A stretch of 64,000 bases of DNA from Thuidium tamariscinum. Its lineage: Eukaryota; Streptophyta; Bryopsida; Hypnales; Thuidiaceae. The notes under the pieces were generated by a model. That model was not told the DNA's origin, did no database searches, and saw nothing but the letters and a program-made list of their open reading frames with translations. Position 1 is the first letter of the stretch. Every line of letters begins with the position of its first letter. The position numbers and the translations under genes were made by a program. The stretch spans positions 23,233,489-23,297,488 of the forward strand of contig OX344756.2 of the NCBI GenBank assembly GCA_947034885.2. Reading direction: 5' to 3'. Positions 1-12,135 of this stretch are shown here, in pieces.

Positions 1-2162
1 CTCTACCTTTCTTTAAAACATCCTACTCATCACATCGAGCCTCCACCTATCCATTGGACTATTCATAAACTATTGTTAGATTTGAAATATTCTTTGCCAT
101 CTATTGTAGAACTAAGGTAGTGAGTAAATGCTACCGAATGTTTTGTACATTTTTGAAATTTGGTAGTTCCATAAATATTTTAGTGGATTTGAAGACTGTC
201 CAAATTCTAAATGCTAATAGATTTTTCATAATCTCTAAATTTCTACTATCTCCTTGGGAGATAAATTATATCTTAGGTAGGCTCCAATGGTCTAAATTTT
301 TGTTATAATTTTATGAAACTTTATTTGAAGATAGAAAAATACATTAGCTTTTAAAGAATATAATCATATTTCAGTTGGTGCCTAGGAGCAAAAGTTATAC
401 CACTGTAAGTTCAAAACAAGGATAGTTGAGCTATACAAAAAATCCCCTCCAAAACAAAACAAAATATTTCAAATTTTATATCACATTGAAAATTATTTTT
501 GTCTATATAAAAAGATTTGATTTATTCAGTTTAGACTAGTGATGAGAAATCTATGGATGATCTTGTTTCTTCGGCAACCTAAGTATCTTCTTGCCAACTT
601 AGAGGGCTTATTATTTAATACAATTTTTACAATCTTTCTAAGAAAATTTTGATAAGGTTTAGTTTTTTTAATTGAACAATCTCTCTATTGGAGTTATTGT
701 GTTTCAATTCCATCTTACTTGTATTAATGATTTATTTTTTCCTTCAATCTTATATCTACTTCTATTTAACAATTCTTCGTGGAATAAAAATCTTGAAAGT
801 ATTCATTAATTCATTAATTTCTCCTAGACCTTCAATTCAATTCTTCAAGATAAAAATATTTTAATTTAGTATTTGCAAAACAAAAGCTTTAAACTAAAGA
901 AGATTGAAAGCTTTGAAGTTGTTTTGAATCTAAATAAGTATGGTGTAAGAAAATATTTTTATTTGCTAAAATCCCTAATATCTTGCAATCTATGTGGTCA
1001 GAGTTTTTGAAATTTCTTCCATTCATTTTCATATTAATATAACTCAAGATCATTTTATTAGATTTGCAAAAAGAAAACTTCTAATTATTTTCCTCTTTGT
1101 AACTGAAATGGTAGTTTTGAATGGAATTTGATGAAAAAAAGGCCTTGGGATTTTAGGAGTTACATCTAATATTAGTAAACATCTCAAAAAATTGAAAATT
1201 TTAGATTGATAGTTTATGCTGTAAAAATTTCATACAAATGTTGAAACTTACTCACATTTATATTGCATATCAATATTTATGTCATTTTCAAATATTCACT
1301 CAATATCCTATAAATTTTAAAAGTTGGGAGCACAAGTACTTATTCATGCTTGTTTCACTTTCCTCAAAGAAACTAACTTTTAAAGCACAAAATGTTCAAC
1401 TTCAATTAATTTCTCTTGAAACTTTGTGGTAGTTTCAAATAAAAGTGGGAAGCCAAATAATGCCAAAAATGTATGTAGATGGCATGGTAGATGGTGGAAT
1501 GAAAGAAAGATTGCTTTTGGAGCCTCTTAGATTATAACAAAATTTAACCAATTTAATAATAATTAGATACTATTCAAATTCAATTGAATTATAAACTTAA
1601 TTTAATAGTAACCATCTCAAAAGTAGAAGTCCATCTTCTTCTAATTGATTGAAATTAGGTTAAATGTAGCCTATTGAATATGCATTTGGATGAAATTTAG
1701 ACAAATGTAGAAAAATAGGTGGAAGATGGATTATATTTCACACTATTTCAAAAAATGAAAAAATAGCATTGACTTTAAATGTTTCACATCATTTCATCCT
1801 TAGGCAATATTCCATATCCATAAGTAGCTAAAAAGGTAGGTGTCATTCAATAAGAGGCTTGTTACTGTTGTATTTTAGTAGTAGTTTGAGCATTCTCATG
1901 CCAAATATATATAATTAAAATAAAATATAGATGAAATTCAATGTTTTAAAAATAGATCTCTAAAACATTCAACATTTTTTTAATTCAAAATGCTAAATTC
2001 AAGAAATTTCTCTAGATTATTCAAAAAACATTTACTTCTTGTACATTGAAAAAACAAGATAATTTTCTTAATATCAAAAGAGGTGGTAGGAGGTAAAACA
2101 ATCCATGTAGGGTATGTAAATCGGTAGGAGCTCAACCATTCATGGTTAAGTCAAAATTGGGA
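1..2162. other. AT-rich gene-free stretch
   Basis: Very AT-rich sequence with stops in all frames and no ORF with protein-like composition. I see no RNA gene, no clear terminal repeats and no splice-consistent exons. It is probably old, decayed repeat DNA. Confidence 0.6.
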
Positions 2163-2530
2163 ATTGTGTTTGAAGTAAAATTTCAAATCTCATTTACACA
2201 TAATAGAAGATTTTTTCATAAAAACTTTGAATAAAGAAAAGTTGGGATATCAAGCTAAATTTCATCTCCAAAAATATATTTGAGATTTTGAGCCCCCAAT
2301 CAAAAGTTATATGAAATTTCAAAGAGGGGTTGGAAAGGACATTTTTCTTTTGACATTTTCAATTGAATTTTGTTCATTACTTTTGATTAGGGTCTCTAAA
2401 TTGTAAATGGTTTTTTGGAGATGAAATTTAGCTTGATGTTCCAACTATTCATGGTTCAAAGATTTTTGAAAAGAAGATATTTTCCTATGCTATATTGAGG
2501 TGTAAAATTCTACTTTGTGCATAATTTCTT
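2163..2530. repeat. Long imperfect inverted repeat (foldback element)
   Basis: The left arm (about 2163-2328) returns in inverted form at about 2383-2530. The best-matching core reads ATCAAGCTAAATTTCATCTC at 2250-2270 and its complement near 2418-2440. The spacer is short, about 55 bases. The arrangement is that of a foldback MITE; no target-site duplication could be assigned. Confidence 0.6.
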
Positions 2531-2860
2531 TATTTTGATAATGAGCAACAAATGGAAATCCTATACCTTTTGAGTATTCATAATAGACAATAGATTTCAT
2601 TAAAAAAATTACCTCTCCACTTATTATTACCTTCAAGAATGCTAAAGAAGTAATCCCTTTATTTTGCTATTACAATTTTTCTTGAATTCTTCATAGATGA
2701 TGGTAGATGGTTAAATGACAAATTAATATTTCACTAGATCCTTTGGATTTTCACCTAGCCATCTTCACATTTATTTGTAGATTTGTTTACTTGGTCCCTA
2801 AACTAACAAAAAAAATGGAGCACACTAGTAGATGATTGCATCTAGGATGTTCAATCATCA

Positions 2861-3112
2861 ATACCTTAAGATAGGTAGTTTGTTTTGCTTGTTTTGTTTG
2901 TCATGTTGAAATCTCCCGGACTATGCATCTAATGGTCATGTGCTTGATACAATCGGAAAGCTCTTGGCAAGGAGGGGTGCATGGACTTGGTTTCATGGCA
3001 TTCCGACCTATGGTGTGAAAGTTATTAATTTTTGAGTCATTTTTGTTCTAAAAAATAAAGAAATTATTTTTACTTTGATTTTGACTGTGGCAAGTGCACA
3101 AGGTACACTAGT
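2861..3112 (-). mobile_element. Short non-LTR (SINE/RTE-like) element, most decayed copy
   Basis: One of three copies (others at 26425-26672 and 54886-55149). Read on the minus strand it begins with ACTAGTGTACC, contains a GAGATTTC-AACATGAC core and ends in a CAAACAAAACAAG-type A/C-rich tail. Many CG dinucleotides of the 54.9 kb copy appear here as TG or CA, the signature of deaminated methylated cytosine, so this looks like the oldest of the three. Confidence 0.55.
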
Positions 3113-4373
3113 ACCAATGAAAGTGAGCCCATTAAGGTGGATTTTACGTTTTTTGTGAAGTGCAAGTGAAAAAAACACCCTATTTTGTGTTGTGTTTAGG
3201 GTTCATTCTAGATCTATCCTATCTTATTTGGGGTCACTAATTGCAACTATGAATTCAAAATTTGCAAATTTTTTTTTCAAAAAATAAAAAATTCTTGCGA
3301 TTTCCCACAAGGTAACTTCATCCTCCTAAGCCTACTTTAGTTCGTAGGATTGAAGGTCCTCCCTACATTACATTCAGTAGCCTTCCTAGACACTGCCTCC
3401 CTGTCAACAGAATGATATAGAATATTCCACATCATTCCATCCTTTCGATGAAAAGATGTAGAATATTTCACAGACCATCAATAACTACTAATCGAGAAGC
3501 ATGCCATTGGCCAAGAGTCCGAGCAGACCGATTGGACTGTGAGAGTGAGTTAGTGCTTTGCTAGTCCTTGTATGATGCCATAGTCTAACACGATCCCCAT
3601 TGACGCAAACTTCTTTACGATTAAATATGTTGGATGGGCAATTCTGCCTTTCACAAAAAAGAGGGTACTTCGAATGATGAAGCCTTAACATACCTGTAGA
3701 TGGAAAACTCAAAAAGCAAAAGGCAGCATGCGGGAAGGCTCCTGAATGTTATGTATGGTAGGTGGCTTGAATTCAGACCCTCCCTCTTCAGGTGGACCCT
3801 AGCTGGCTTTGAAATGGATATGAGCTTGTCCTGTAATGGACTCCTAGTTGTGTCAGAGCTTTGCAAGGGTTCCTTCATAGTTCTTTAATGGTTGGTTTAA
3901 GAGCCATAGTGGATTCATTTTTAATTTAGTGAATAGCCATTCATTCAATAATTTCAAAATAAGATTTGATGGACCAACTACCTTCTTAAGTGTAGTACAA
4001 AATCTGAAATTATTGAAAGATTTGTTCTTTCCTTTAAGATTTAGGAAGGATCACATTTAGAAACCTTCTCTATCCATTTAAGCATTAATGCCATATCTTT
4101 TTTCAGACCACATATGAGTGGATTTTACAAGGGCTACATGTCACAAATAGGTACCTACTACAGAAATCTTTGAAAATTCATAACTAATTCCAAAATGCTT
4201 CAAAAAATATGAAACCACCTGTGTTACATTCAACATCCATTTTTCTTTCTCTGAAAAATTAGTTAAAAATATTCCTGTTCATGCAAACCTATGAAAAAGG
4301 AGATCAGCCCTTAAAGTGTCGCTTTTAGAGCCATCTACCCTATTGCATCTCACAAATCCGCCAAAACTTACAA
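3113..4373. other. No gene seen
   Basis: Short ORFs on both strands overlap and have no recognisable protein character. A short direct repetition of an AGAATATTYCACA phrase occurs near 3420-3470. Nothing else was identified. Confidence 0.5.
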
Positions 4374-4787
4374 ATGAGTGAGCTCGTGTTAAGACCCGCA
4401 GGGGGTCCTCAATTCCTCATTATTGAAATCCTACTTGCATTGAGTACGGTCGTAAGTGCCCTCTCTTCCGTCCGACGCCTTTCCTTCCATCCCGCCCGCG
4501 TTTCCGGTGAGGCCCTCAACAACGCCTCGCTCGCCCGCCAGCCGCGACGACTTTCCAGTTTGTCCATCGCAGCCACGGCGGGCATGAAACCGATGGACGG
4601 AATCGCAGAAGAGGTGCCTTCCCTTCGCGCAATTTGCGCCACGTTGGGTTACGACAATCCATCCCCCCTTTCAGAGCCATGGTCCGCTTTTTGCCATTAC
4701 TGGAAATCATTGAGGTCCTGTACTTGGGGGTGCCCACAAATAAAACGCGATGGCTTCGTTTGGTATTTTCGAGCTGGAATGATGTAA
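4374..4787 (+). CDS. Hypothetical ORF, possibly first exon or gene relic
   Basis: A 137-codon ORF in a GC-richer island inside AT-rich flanks. The predicted protein has a hydrophobic start (about residues 13-30), then Arg/Ser/Ala-rich sequence resembling an organelle-targeting presequence, then a segment PSLRAICATLGYDNPSPLSE. It does not match a family I recognise. The GC-rich island continues to about 5420 with further short open stretches, so this could be the first exon of a multi-exon gene, or a captured or decayed gene fragment. Confidence 0.25.
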   Translation: MSELVLRPAGGPQFLIIEILLALSTVVSALSSVRRLSFHPARVSGEALNNASLARQPRRLSSLSIAATAGMKPMDGIAEEVPSLRAICATLGYDNPSPLSEPWSAFCHYWKSLRSCTWGCPQIKRDGFVWYFRAGMM

Positions 4788-5705
4788 TTGCTGCAATCCA
4801 TGCCAAACCCCACACTGCCGAGTGAAGGAACCCGACTGGCAGTCATGAAGAGGTAAAATTCAAACATGGGTTGCGCGCTTGGAGTTCACTTCTGAATTCA
4901 GGGGATGCTTCCGTTAGAAGTTGTTGCGGAAGTGGGGTTTGAAGAAGCCGATGTAGACGGTGACATTGTTTCCAAGTATCTGGTTTGTTATGGCCTTGAT
5001 GCTCCACCTAGAAACTGTTGATTGATTTTCGCAGAAAGTGAGTGCCAATTTCGCGAAATGGATCGCTAGTTTGGAGAAGCTGAGAGGATTTATGCGGGGT
5101 ACTGTATGCACTGACTCAATTTCGATGAATGTGGGCTGCTGGCAGTCCATTGTTTGAACTCTTGTGACCGTGGCAAGGCGTTCGTTCAGCCGCGCGCCTC
5201 AGTGCGAGGATGGTGAAGCTTCGGTGTGGGAAATGTCGGTATTCGCGACTGGTCAGGATGGAGCTCTTCTGGCAGAATTTTCTTGACTGAAGGAGATTTT
5301 TTGATGCAAAATTTGTGAAATTATTACGGGAATCATGAAGAGGTTGAAAGCATTTGGAGCGAATCGATGGAGCTTCGAAGTTTCCTCTCGGACGGCTCCT
5401 CCGGGGGACGTTCCAACTCAAGGTGACAATCGTTTAGATGACAAATTTCCGCATTATAAGCAATATTTATGTATTTCTTGTTGGCCGCACAACTAGATTT
5501 GGAGAGTAGGTGTTTGCCTAAGGTTACCCAACCCTTGCCAAATTTAGGAAACCTGCAAACTTAATCAAGCCATTTGTGAAAATCTATATGCGCCACCAAA
5601 CACGGATTTCTAAATTTATCGACTACATCGTTTTTGACCATCATCCCAGAGTCTAACTCACAAAGTACTGACTCGGATTGAGAATATGCGAAGGATCATG
5701 TCGTT
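4788..5705. other. GC-richer tract with broken open stretches
   Basis: The frame around 4900-5030 reads like protein (EVVAEVGFEEADVDGD, then VSKYLVCYGLDAPP) but closes after about 40 codons. A possible acceptor at about 5031-5038 precedes another open stretch (ANFAKWIASLEKLRGFMRG). These could be exons of an unrecognised gene or a pseudogene; no consistent model could be built. Confidence 0.3.
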
Positions 5706-5966
5706 GTAGTGAATCGTATCCCCTCATGCTAGACTTGCACAATTTTCTTCTGTGTTAGGATATTGTTCTCTGTTAGGACTTGCATTCCATACCAAAGTTT
5801 GCAAAGCTGAAGAAACTCTCCATGGTAAAAGTTGGCATCGTTGTCAATAGCGTCCCCTAATGCTAGACCTGCACAGATTTCTTTAAAAGATACTGTTTTG
5901 TGCTAGGCCGTGCCTTAGACACCCAAGTTCGCAAGCTGAAGAAACTCTCCCAAGTGGTGGGCATCG
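5706..5966. repeat. Tandem duplication, unit about 130 bases
   Basis: Two diverged units, about 5706-5838 and 5840-5966, share the order CCCCTMATGCTAGACYTGCAC, then a CTGTKTTRGG/GTGCTAGG phrase, then GCTGAAGAAACTCTCC, then GGCATCG. The second unit runs into the long open frame of the USP-domain gene, so its 5' region lies within a duplicated block. Confidence 0.6.
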
Positions 5967-6181
5967 AGTCACCGCCACCAGCAAGCGGTTCTCGTCGCGA
6001 CGGTCACCACGGCAGCGCCACAGAACCCTCGGAGACCAATACAAGATTTTGGAAGACCCCATTAAGAGTGAAAGCCCCCAGTCGCGGAAGCTCCTTCTCA
6101 TCGGACGTCCAGTTCGGCTCGTCGTCGTCGTCGCGTCTCTCGGACGCCAGCAGCCTCTCGACGACGTCGGGGACTAGGAAT

Positions 6182-8137
6182 ATGTTGGACCATGTCGGCA
6201 GCCTCAGGCGCGCAGTGGTGGTGGCGTTCGACGCGAACGCGCGCGATGCCGTGGTGTCCGCGGTGGCGTGGGCGTTGGAGCACGTGTTGAGAGGCGGGGA
6301 CTTGCTGGTGTTGCTCGGGGTGATGGACTACTTGCGTGGGCCGCTCGGGTACAAGTGCCAGGTGAACGACCACACATGGCTGGGTGCAAACGCTAAGCAT
6401 TTGCAGAAGGAGCTTGCGTTGAAGAAGCTCGCGTGGTCGGCGACGCCCGGGTTGCAGACGCTGTGTGCGGAGAAAGGCGTGAAGCTCGCGGTGAATGTCA
6501 AGTCCGCGGCACGTCCCGAAGTCATGATCGTGCAGGTGCGCGACTCGTCATTTTTCATTAAATTTTTTTTGTATCTTTGAGTACAAATTTTGTAGTCAAG
6601 TTCATGAAATCAGTCATGTAGGAAATTTGCATTTTGAAGATTAAAGCATTATGGTGGATGAATGACTATTTTTTGGAAAATTAGTGCATTCATAGGTCAT
6701 AGTCTAGAATGTGGACTTGCAGGTGCTTAGGGCCTAAGGTACATTTGCACTTGCTACGTGGTTTGAGTTAAGCAAATTCAATTTGAAGGTTTATATAAAT
6801 TTAGAAAGAAGGAAAAGAGGCTTTGCATGCATTGGGCAGAAGTTAGAGTAGTTATCTTACTTGAAAAGCAATAGAGCCAAATGCTATAAAGACTAAGCCT
6901 CTTGTAGTGTAGCTCCTTGTTTAAATTATCTCTTTCTCAAACACTACATGATTAGCAAGCGATGAGAACAATGCACAAAATGAACACTAGTGACTTGAAT
7001 TGATGATCAAATTTACCTATCTTTTCCTTCAAAATTTGGAGATTTATGAATCTCTAAAAGCCTATAGGAAAGCTGAGATTCTACTTTTTCAACCACAATG
7101 CTTTTTGTGGCATTGCAATCAACATGAGTGAGTTTTGAGACATAATGTCAAATAGTTTGCTTAAAGATGAAATTCGCCATTTGGATCTATGAGGCCTAGA
7201 TAGTTGAGCCATTCCCAATAGACACTTCATTCATTCTGGTTTTGTCAAATGAGAGTTAACCTTTTCTTTTTTCAAGTACTTTGTATCAATCTACAACGTT
7301 CATGTTGTTGGACAAAAGGCTCATAAAGAGTATAAAGCTTTTGGTTCTAGCATAAGAGAGTTACAATTGCCTTTCACCTTAAACATGATGTTGTGACCTC
7401 TATTTTCACTATGGAGACTGGACACAATGGACATTAGTCTGTGTATTTCTAAAAGAGTTCTAAAAGAAGAAAGCAATTCAATTCTTGTGTTCGGTGTTTT
7501 TGATCTTCCAAGTCGTCTCAGAATTCATCTCCAAAGTCATTCATGGTCATCTCAGACAAACAATGGTAAAGTCATGAAAGGGGTATTCATCTTGAACACC
7601 CGGGTGCAGGACGCAGTCGCATTTGGCGCAGTGCAAGTGGTTCTAGACCGGAGTTTGAAGACCCACACTCCTCGCAAGCAGAAATTCTACTTGGAGCACT
7701 TGAGTTGCGGCGTGACTCGCATGCGTCGCAGCGGCGGGGTGGAAATCTTGCGTTCCAATTCCCCAACCCCAGTGCCTGCATCCGCAACCGCGCCCAACGC
7801 CACCAGCGACGACGAGGAGCTTTTCACCATCGACCATTGCGTTGCGACCACTCCTCCCCACCCACACCGTGGTCATGACGATGGCGACGAGGAGGGATAC
7901 GAGAGCGACGACTTGTTCAGCATTTCCGACGTCGAAGGGGCATGGCGAACGAACTCGTCCGCAGCGCAGCTGATTCTGCAGCGCGAGAGATCCGAGTCCT
8001 CTGCCCGAAACTCCACGGTGAGTGCTTTTGATTATGACCTCGCCATAGCGCGCTTCGTGCCACCCCGGAGCAGCGTCGATACAGGCCCGCGTCTCGACAA
8101 ACGCCTGCTCTCACTGCGACTGCAGTTACGGGACTGA
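6182..8137 (+). CDS. USP-like N-terminal domain of plant receptor-kinase family; kinase domain absent
   Basis: Two exons, 6182-6535 and 7610-8137, joined in phase 0 (donor GTGCGC, acceptor GGGTGCAG), give 293 residues. RRAVVVAFDANARDAVVSA followed by WALEHVLRGGDLLVLLGV is the first strand-helix-strand of the universal-stress-protein-like fold in plant kinases annotated as 'inactive protein kinase SELMODRAFT_444075-like'. Exon 2 supplies the matching end of the fold: VQVVLDRSLK, then FYLEHLSCGVTRMRRSGG, then VEILRSN. A Ser/Asp/Glu-rich linker follows and the frame stops at 8137. In that family a kinase domain comes next; no kinase motif is visible downstream. The open frame extends upstream to about 5867 without an ATG, so the first exon may be longer or the first ATG (6182) may be the start. 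The 1074-base intron is AT-rich. It is probably a truncated gene or pseudogene. Confidence 0.6.
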
Positions 8138-8575
8138 AACCTGGAGATGAAGGTGATTAAGGTTGGGTCACTCGAACCTTGAATCACAAGTCCTGTTCCG
8201 CAATTTTCAGGTTTGTTACCACATGGGGCACAACGCGATTCAACTTTTCTCAATGTACAAATGGCTGGCTTCCATGAGAATCCTCCTCCCGAAACTTCAC
8301 GGTCACCACTTTTGACCACGATGTCGCTATGATGCGCCCCGGAGCAGCGGCGATTCTAAACCTCGACTTGATAAAACGCCTGCTCTCGCTGCGACTGCAG
8401 TTACCGAACGGAAACGTGGAGATGAAGGTGATCTGCTCCTCCCAAACCCTGAACCCCAAAACCTAATCACGCAAACCCTAGTTCCTGCTCCAAAATTCGC
8501 AGGTTTGTTACCTCATTGGGCGCAACGTGATTCTGGTTTTCTCAATGTACAAAGGACTGGCTTCCTTGTGATTAT
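7996..8575. repeat. Tandem duplication, unit about 285 bases, at the 3' end of the USP-domain gene
   Basis: Unit 1 (about 7996-8279) includes the last coding bases and stop of the USP-domain gene. Unit 2 (about 8280-8575) repeats them in order: GARTCCTCYKCCCGAAACT, CACGGTSA, CGCCTGCTCTCRCTGCGACT, GGAGATGAAGGTGAT, then CAGGTTTGTTACC and TTCTCAATGTACAAA. The two have diverged by substitutions and small indels. Duplication through the C-terminus may be what removed or displaced downstream exons. Confidence 0.75.
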
Positions 8576-9773
8576 CTGTGGGCAGCAGTTGTCCAAAATG
8601 TGAATTCCGCAAGTAGCTCAAGGTGGTGTGAAGACTGCGAAATGTGCTAAACAATCAAACTTAACACTGGTATTCACATTTCCTTGTACCCATAAAACAA
8701 TCACTTACACTGCGAGAGACCCATTCTTCAGGGTAGCTCCTGTTGATGCAATGCCCCTTCCCTTCGATCCAGAGCCACTAATAGGTAGAAACTTTGCTAA
8801 ATTTTGCTAGGACTGGCTGGTTCGCAGATTACCACAAGGAGAGGAATCCAAGGGATTTGTCTATTGAAACCTGGAATTAGATTCTGTCAGTGTCAGTGCC
8901 TTCTAATTGTCTTCTTTTCTACCTTTTCACTACAGTATGCTGGGAGATAATGCAGTGCAGAGCAGGTGTACTTTTGGTTGGCATATTGTTGCCGCACAAT
9001 GATGCCAATGGACATAGTAGTGGATTTTGTGCTCTTCGTTTGAAGGACCCACCCCACTCATTCTGGAAGTTGGCCCATGACCCCAAGCTTGTAGAGTTGA
9101 AAAGGTCTTCTTCTGACACCCCCATTGTACATCATTGAGTATGCTTTTCATTTTTATATTTTCGAAGTCCAGGGTTTTTAGATTTGCACTGCGACGACCT
9201 GAATAATTTGTCATGCATATTGCAACGCTGATGGCATGATTTGATCAAATCCTTAGTTACGAATTGCTTGTTATTTCGTTACTGGTTTCTATTCTGTGTA
9301 TTAGATTTTACCCGCCTTGAGATGAGGGTCCCAGAGTAGCGCTCGGTACCCAGGTTGAGTAGAACTGTACCGAATGAATAGATACTTCATTCACGCTGGT
9401 CTTTGGGCTCGAGTTATTCTTCTTGTTATATGATTAGGCCAATTGCTGGTTTTGCACCGCTTTCCGTGCGATGGAAGTAATCGGGAGTTGTAGGTCTACG
9501 TTTGGGCTTGCTGATCCCAGCGTGTTTCCTTTTCCTCGAGTCCAGGGCTGCTTCTAGTCTTTTGTCTGGGTGACCATATTCTTAGGAAGCGTAATCTCAT
9601 CTTACACCGCACCATGTGTTGAGGAGGGATGCGATTAAATTATTGCAACATTCATTCTTCTTGACAGTATTTGGCGTGCTCAAGCTCAGTATTGAATCTG
9701 TCCTCAAGGTTAAAACCTCCTTCACAATGTAGATGATATTTTTGACAAGTTCTATTAAGCTTAAAGGGAGCTT
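8576..9773. other. No supportable gene; GC-moderate tract
   Basis: Less AT-rich than the repeats, so it may have been transcribed as a trailer of the preceding gene. Its ORFs (8628-8810, 8890-9138) have no recognisable motif and no good splice partners. Confidence 0.4.
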
Positions 9774-10220
9774 ATGTCATATCCAACTCCACCTGGCTAC
9801 GGTTTCTACTTAGCGCGTTCATCGAAATCTCTATCTCGAGGTAACAAAAGTCAAAATTTTCTTAAACTATGCACACTCATCAGCACCGGGCCTCTTGGAG
9901 GATTCAGTGCCATTCGGTGTAGCCAGCCTCTTGGAGGTGCCCCTCAAACATCCACTCGCGCCCAACAAACCACACGTGGTAGGATCGGACATCTCACGCT
10001 CTCTGCAATGTTGAAAACCGGGAAGCCCCTCAATTCCGGAAGCGCTCCAAGGAGCCATGTGCTGCACACGCATCGTTGCCATGCGGCGCTTCCCTAGCTT
10101 CGTTGGTCGATCAGGCCAGGAGAAAGTAGCGGTCACAAGGGAGTTTCTGCTGGCCATGCGTGCGCGCAGGAGCAGTGAAATTGCAGCTAGTTAGTTTCTT
10201 GACGAAGACTCGTACTCTCC

Positions 10221-10595
10221 ATGTCCACAAAAACTCTTAAGCAACGATCCGTGATCGACGTAATATTTCCCCAGGCAATCTCCCCGCAACATGCACAAGC
10301 GATCCCGACAGCCGCCAGCGATGGAAGGAAAAAACCTCCGTGGGAAACTAACCTAGCCAGGTTGAAAGCCTGCAAGACATTGCGATACAAAGCATGTTCT
10401 GTGGAAGAATTTCTCGAGAATTGTATGCGCATGAAGAAATTGAACATTGGGGGAAGAGTCTCACCAACCTGCTTGCAGAGTGAAAAGTTGAATATAAAAA
10501 CTACGGAAGGAATTTCCCAGAGCCTGGAGGAACTAGAAATTCAGAGCGTATCAACGTCAATGCAGTACTCTGCCAGTGTATTTTTTAATCCTTGA
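10221..10595 (+). CDS. Hypothetical protein, 124 codons
   Basis: The ORF opens with MSTKTLKQRSVIDVIFPQAI, is basic in its middle part (GRKKPPWETNLARLKACKTL) and ends in ordinary intergenic sequence. Just upstream, 10090-10180, another frame reads VGRSGQEKVAVTREFLLAMR before closing at the TAG near 10190. Composition is coding-like, but I recognise no family and see no membrane segment or signal peptide. It may be part of a decayed multi-exon gene. Confidence 0.22.
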   Translation: MSTKTLKQRSVIDVIFPQAISPQHAQAIPTAASDGRKKPPWETNLARLKACKTLRYKACSVEEFLENCMRMKKLNIGGRVSPTCLQSEKLNIKTTEGISQSLEELEIQSVSTSMQYSASVFFNP

Positions 10596-10599
10596 AAAC

Positions 10600-11753
10600 A
10601 AGGGCACATAATTATTGGTGCGAAAACCAAGAAAAACACTGCTCAGTCACTACTGTACCAATAATAAACTATGGCCCGTGTGCCTGACTCATTTTCTGAA
10701 AGCCTCACTGCTCTCCGAGAGGTGGTTCCTGCAGACGACTGATTGGAGGCGTTGAATTTTGAGGATTTCATTTTTTTAGGGTTTGGGGGTTGACATCAAA
10801 TTTTCACCTCCAAAAAGCATCATGATTGATGATTATCTCGCCTCAAAAGGACGCAATGCAATGCAAGAAGGCAAATCAGTCTTGAAATCATAACGTACTT
10901 GATTGATACTGTGCAGTAAAATATCAAGTCAAAGGTACAGGTGGTCATGAGCTTCATATTCTCTGCCAAATATGTCCATCAGATGGAGAAGCTAGATTTC
11001 CGTTATCATTGTAACCACTAACTTGGCTATGGAGGGTGTGGGAGATTACAAATCTTTCAACTCTTTGTGTTGCTCCTGTGTTGCTCCTCTGACACAGGAG
11101 TCATTTGTGTGGAACAGTTGAAGCTTCATATTAGTTAGTGGTGCTAAGAGATTATGAAAGTTACCTACTAGTATTATAGATGTATTAACCTACAGATTTT
11201 GGGTTGCCAATCAAAATTTCCATTATGAAGTAGGTATTTTATAATTTTGACATCTCATTCTCACATCTATGATGTTCAATTTTCTGTATTTCTTAATAAA
11301 TTCAGAGTTTAAGTTTCAAACTTACAAACTTGACTTTTATGATTTTATTTAAAGATGTTCATAGTTCATACTTATTTATCTCCTTTTCATTTCATGAAAG
11401 AGTAATAAAAAGAACAAAATCATAATTAGTGTACATAATTTAACTTATAATTTAGTACCTTAGTTTGATGTATTTTTGATTGTGATTTTGTCCTAGGATT
11501 TTGTAGCTCAAAAGGCTTATGACATTTGGACCTGTAGCCTTTTCAGGGTCATGAAATCTCATCATCATTCATTTCTTTTTCTTTTTGACATCCTCAACAC
11601 AAGACATAGTAGCAAGCTTGTGGTCTCTTCAATAATCTTATTCTTTAACATAGAGTTTTTAATCAATTCTAAATAAAAAGGCTAAAAAAATGAGAACTAA
11701 TTAATGTGTGAAGTTGGTATTATAATTTTGAGCTCAGTTAATTATATATTACA
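10600..11753. other. No gene seen
   Basis: AT-rich spacer. It holds a small imperfect palindrome near 10611-10680 (GGGCACATAATTATTGGT against ACCAATAATAAACTATGGCC) and a short one near 11085-11102. Nothing else was identified. Confidence 0.5.
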
Positions 11754-12135
11754 TAGAGTATCCGACCCATTTCCAACCACTCACCTATTTCCAATCTATA
11801 GACTCTTCTCTTTCCGTGAAGTTGTGGCACAAAGCCCAGAGTAGTTGTGGCACATTATGATTGATTGTAAGGCTCTTATAAATGCAATCAGCCCTTGTTA
11901 GATTTTGCAATCAGCGAATGGTCAAAAATAGAAAGGTCTATATCACTATTACAGGTCATAGAGAATCTTTGAGTAAGAAAATCACACTAATTACATTTTG
12001 TGTGATAAAATTCTGAAAAAAATTACAATCCTTTTAAACTCTATTTCTCTATAGGGGAAAAATTTTACATCCAAAAAAGTTGCACTTGAAATATGCAGAA
12101 TTGCTTAAGTGGTTGGAAATGGGTCGGATACTCTA
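11754..12135. mobile_element. Non-autonomous TIR DNA element, 382 bases
   Basis: A 28-base perfect terminal inverted repeat: the left end (11754-11781) begins TAGAGTATCCGACCCATTTC and its exact complement occupies 12108-12135. The interior is AT-rich without coding capacity, typical of a MITE. Perfect termini imply fairly recent insertion. Flanks are AT-rich and no clean target-site duplication could be chosen, so the superfamily is left open. Confidence 0.75.

Noticed and set aside
2861-3112. Helitron interpretation of the three short repeats ending in CTAGT with a GTGGC/GCCAC mini-hairpin
   Set aside because: The (AAAC)n tail at the other end and the duplicated flanks at 54.9 kb fit a short non-LTR element better; Helitrons do not duplicate their target.
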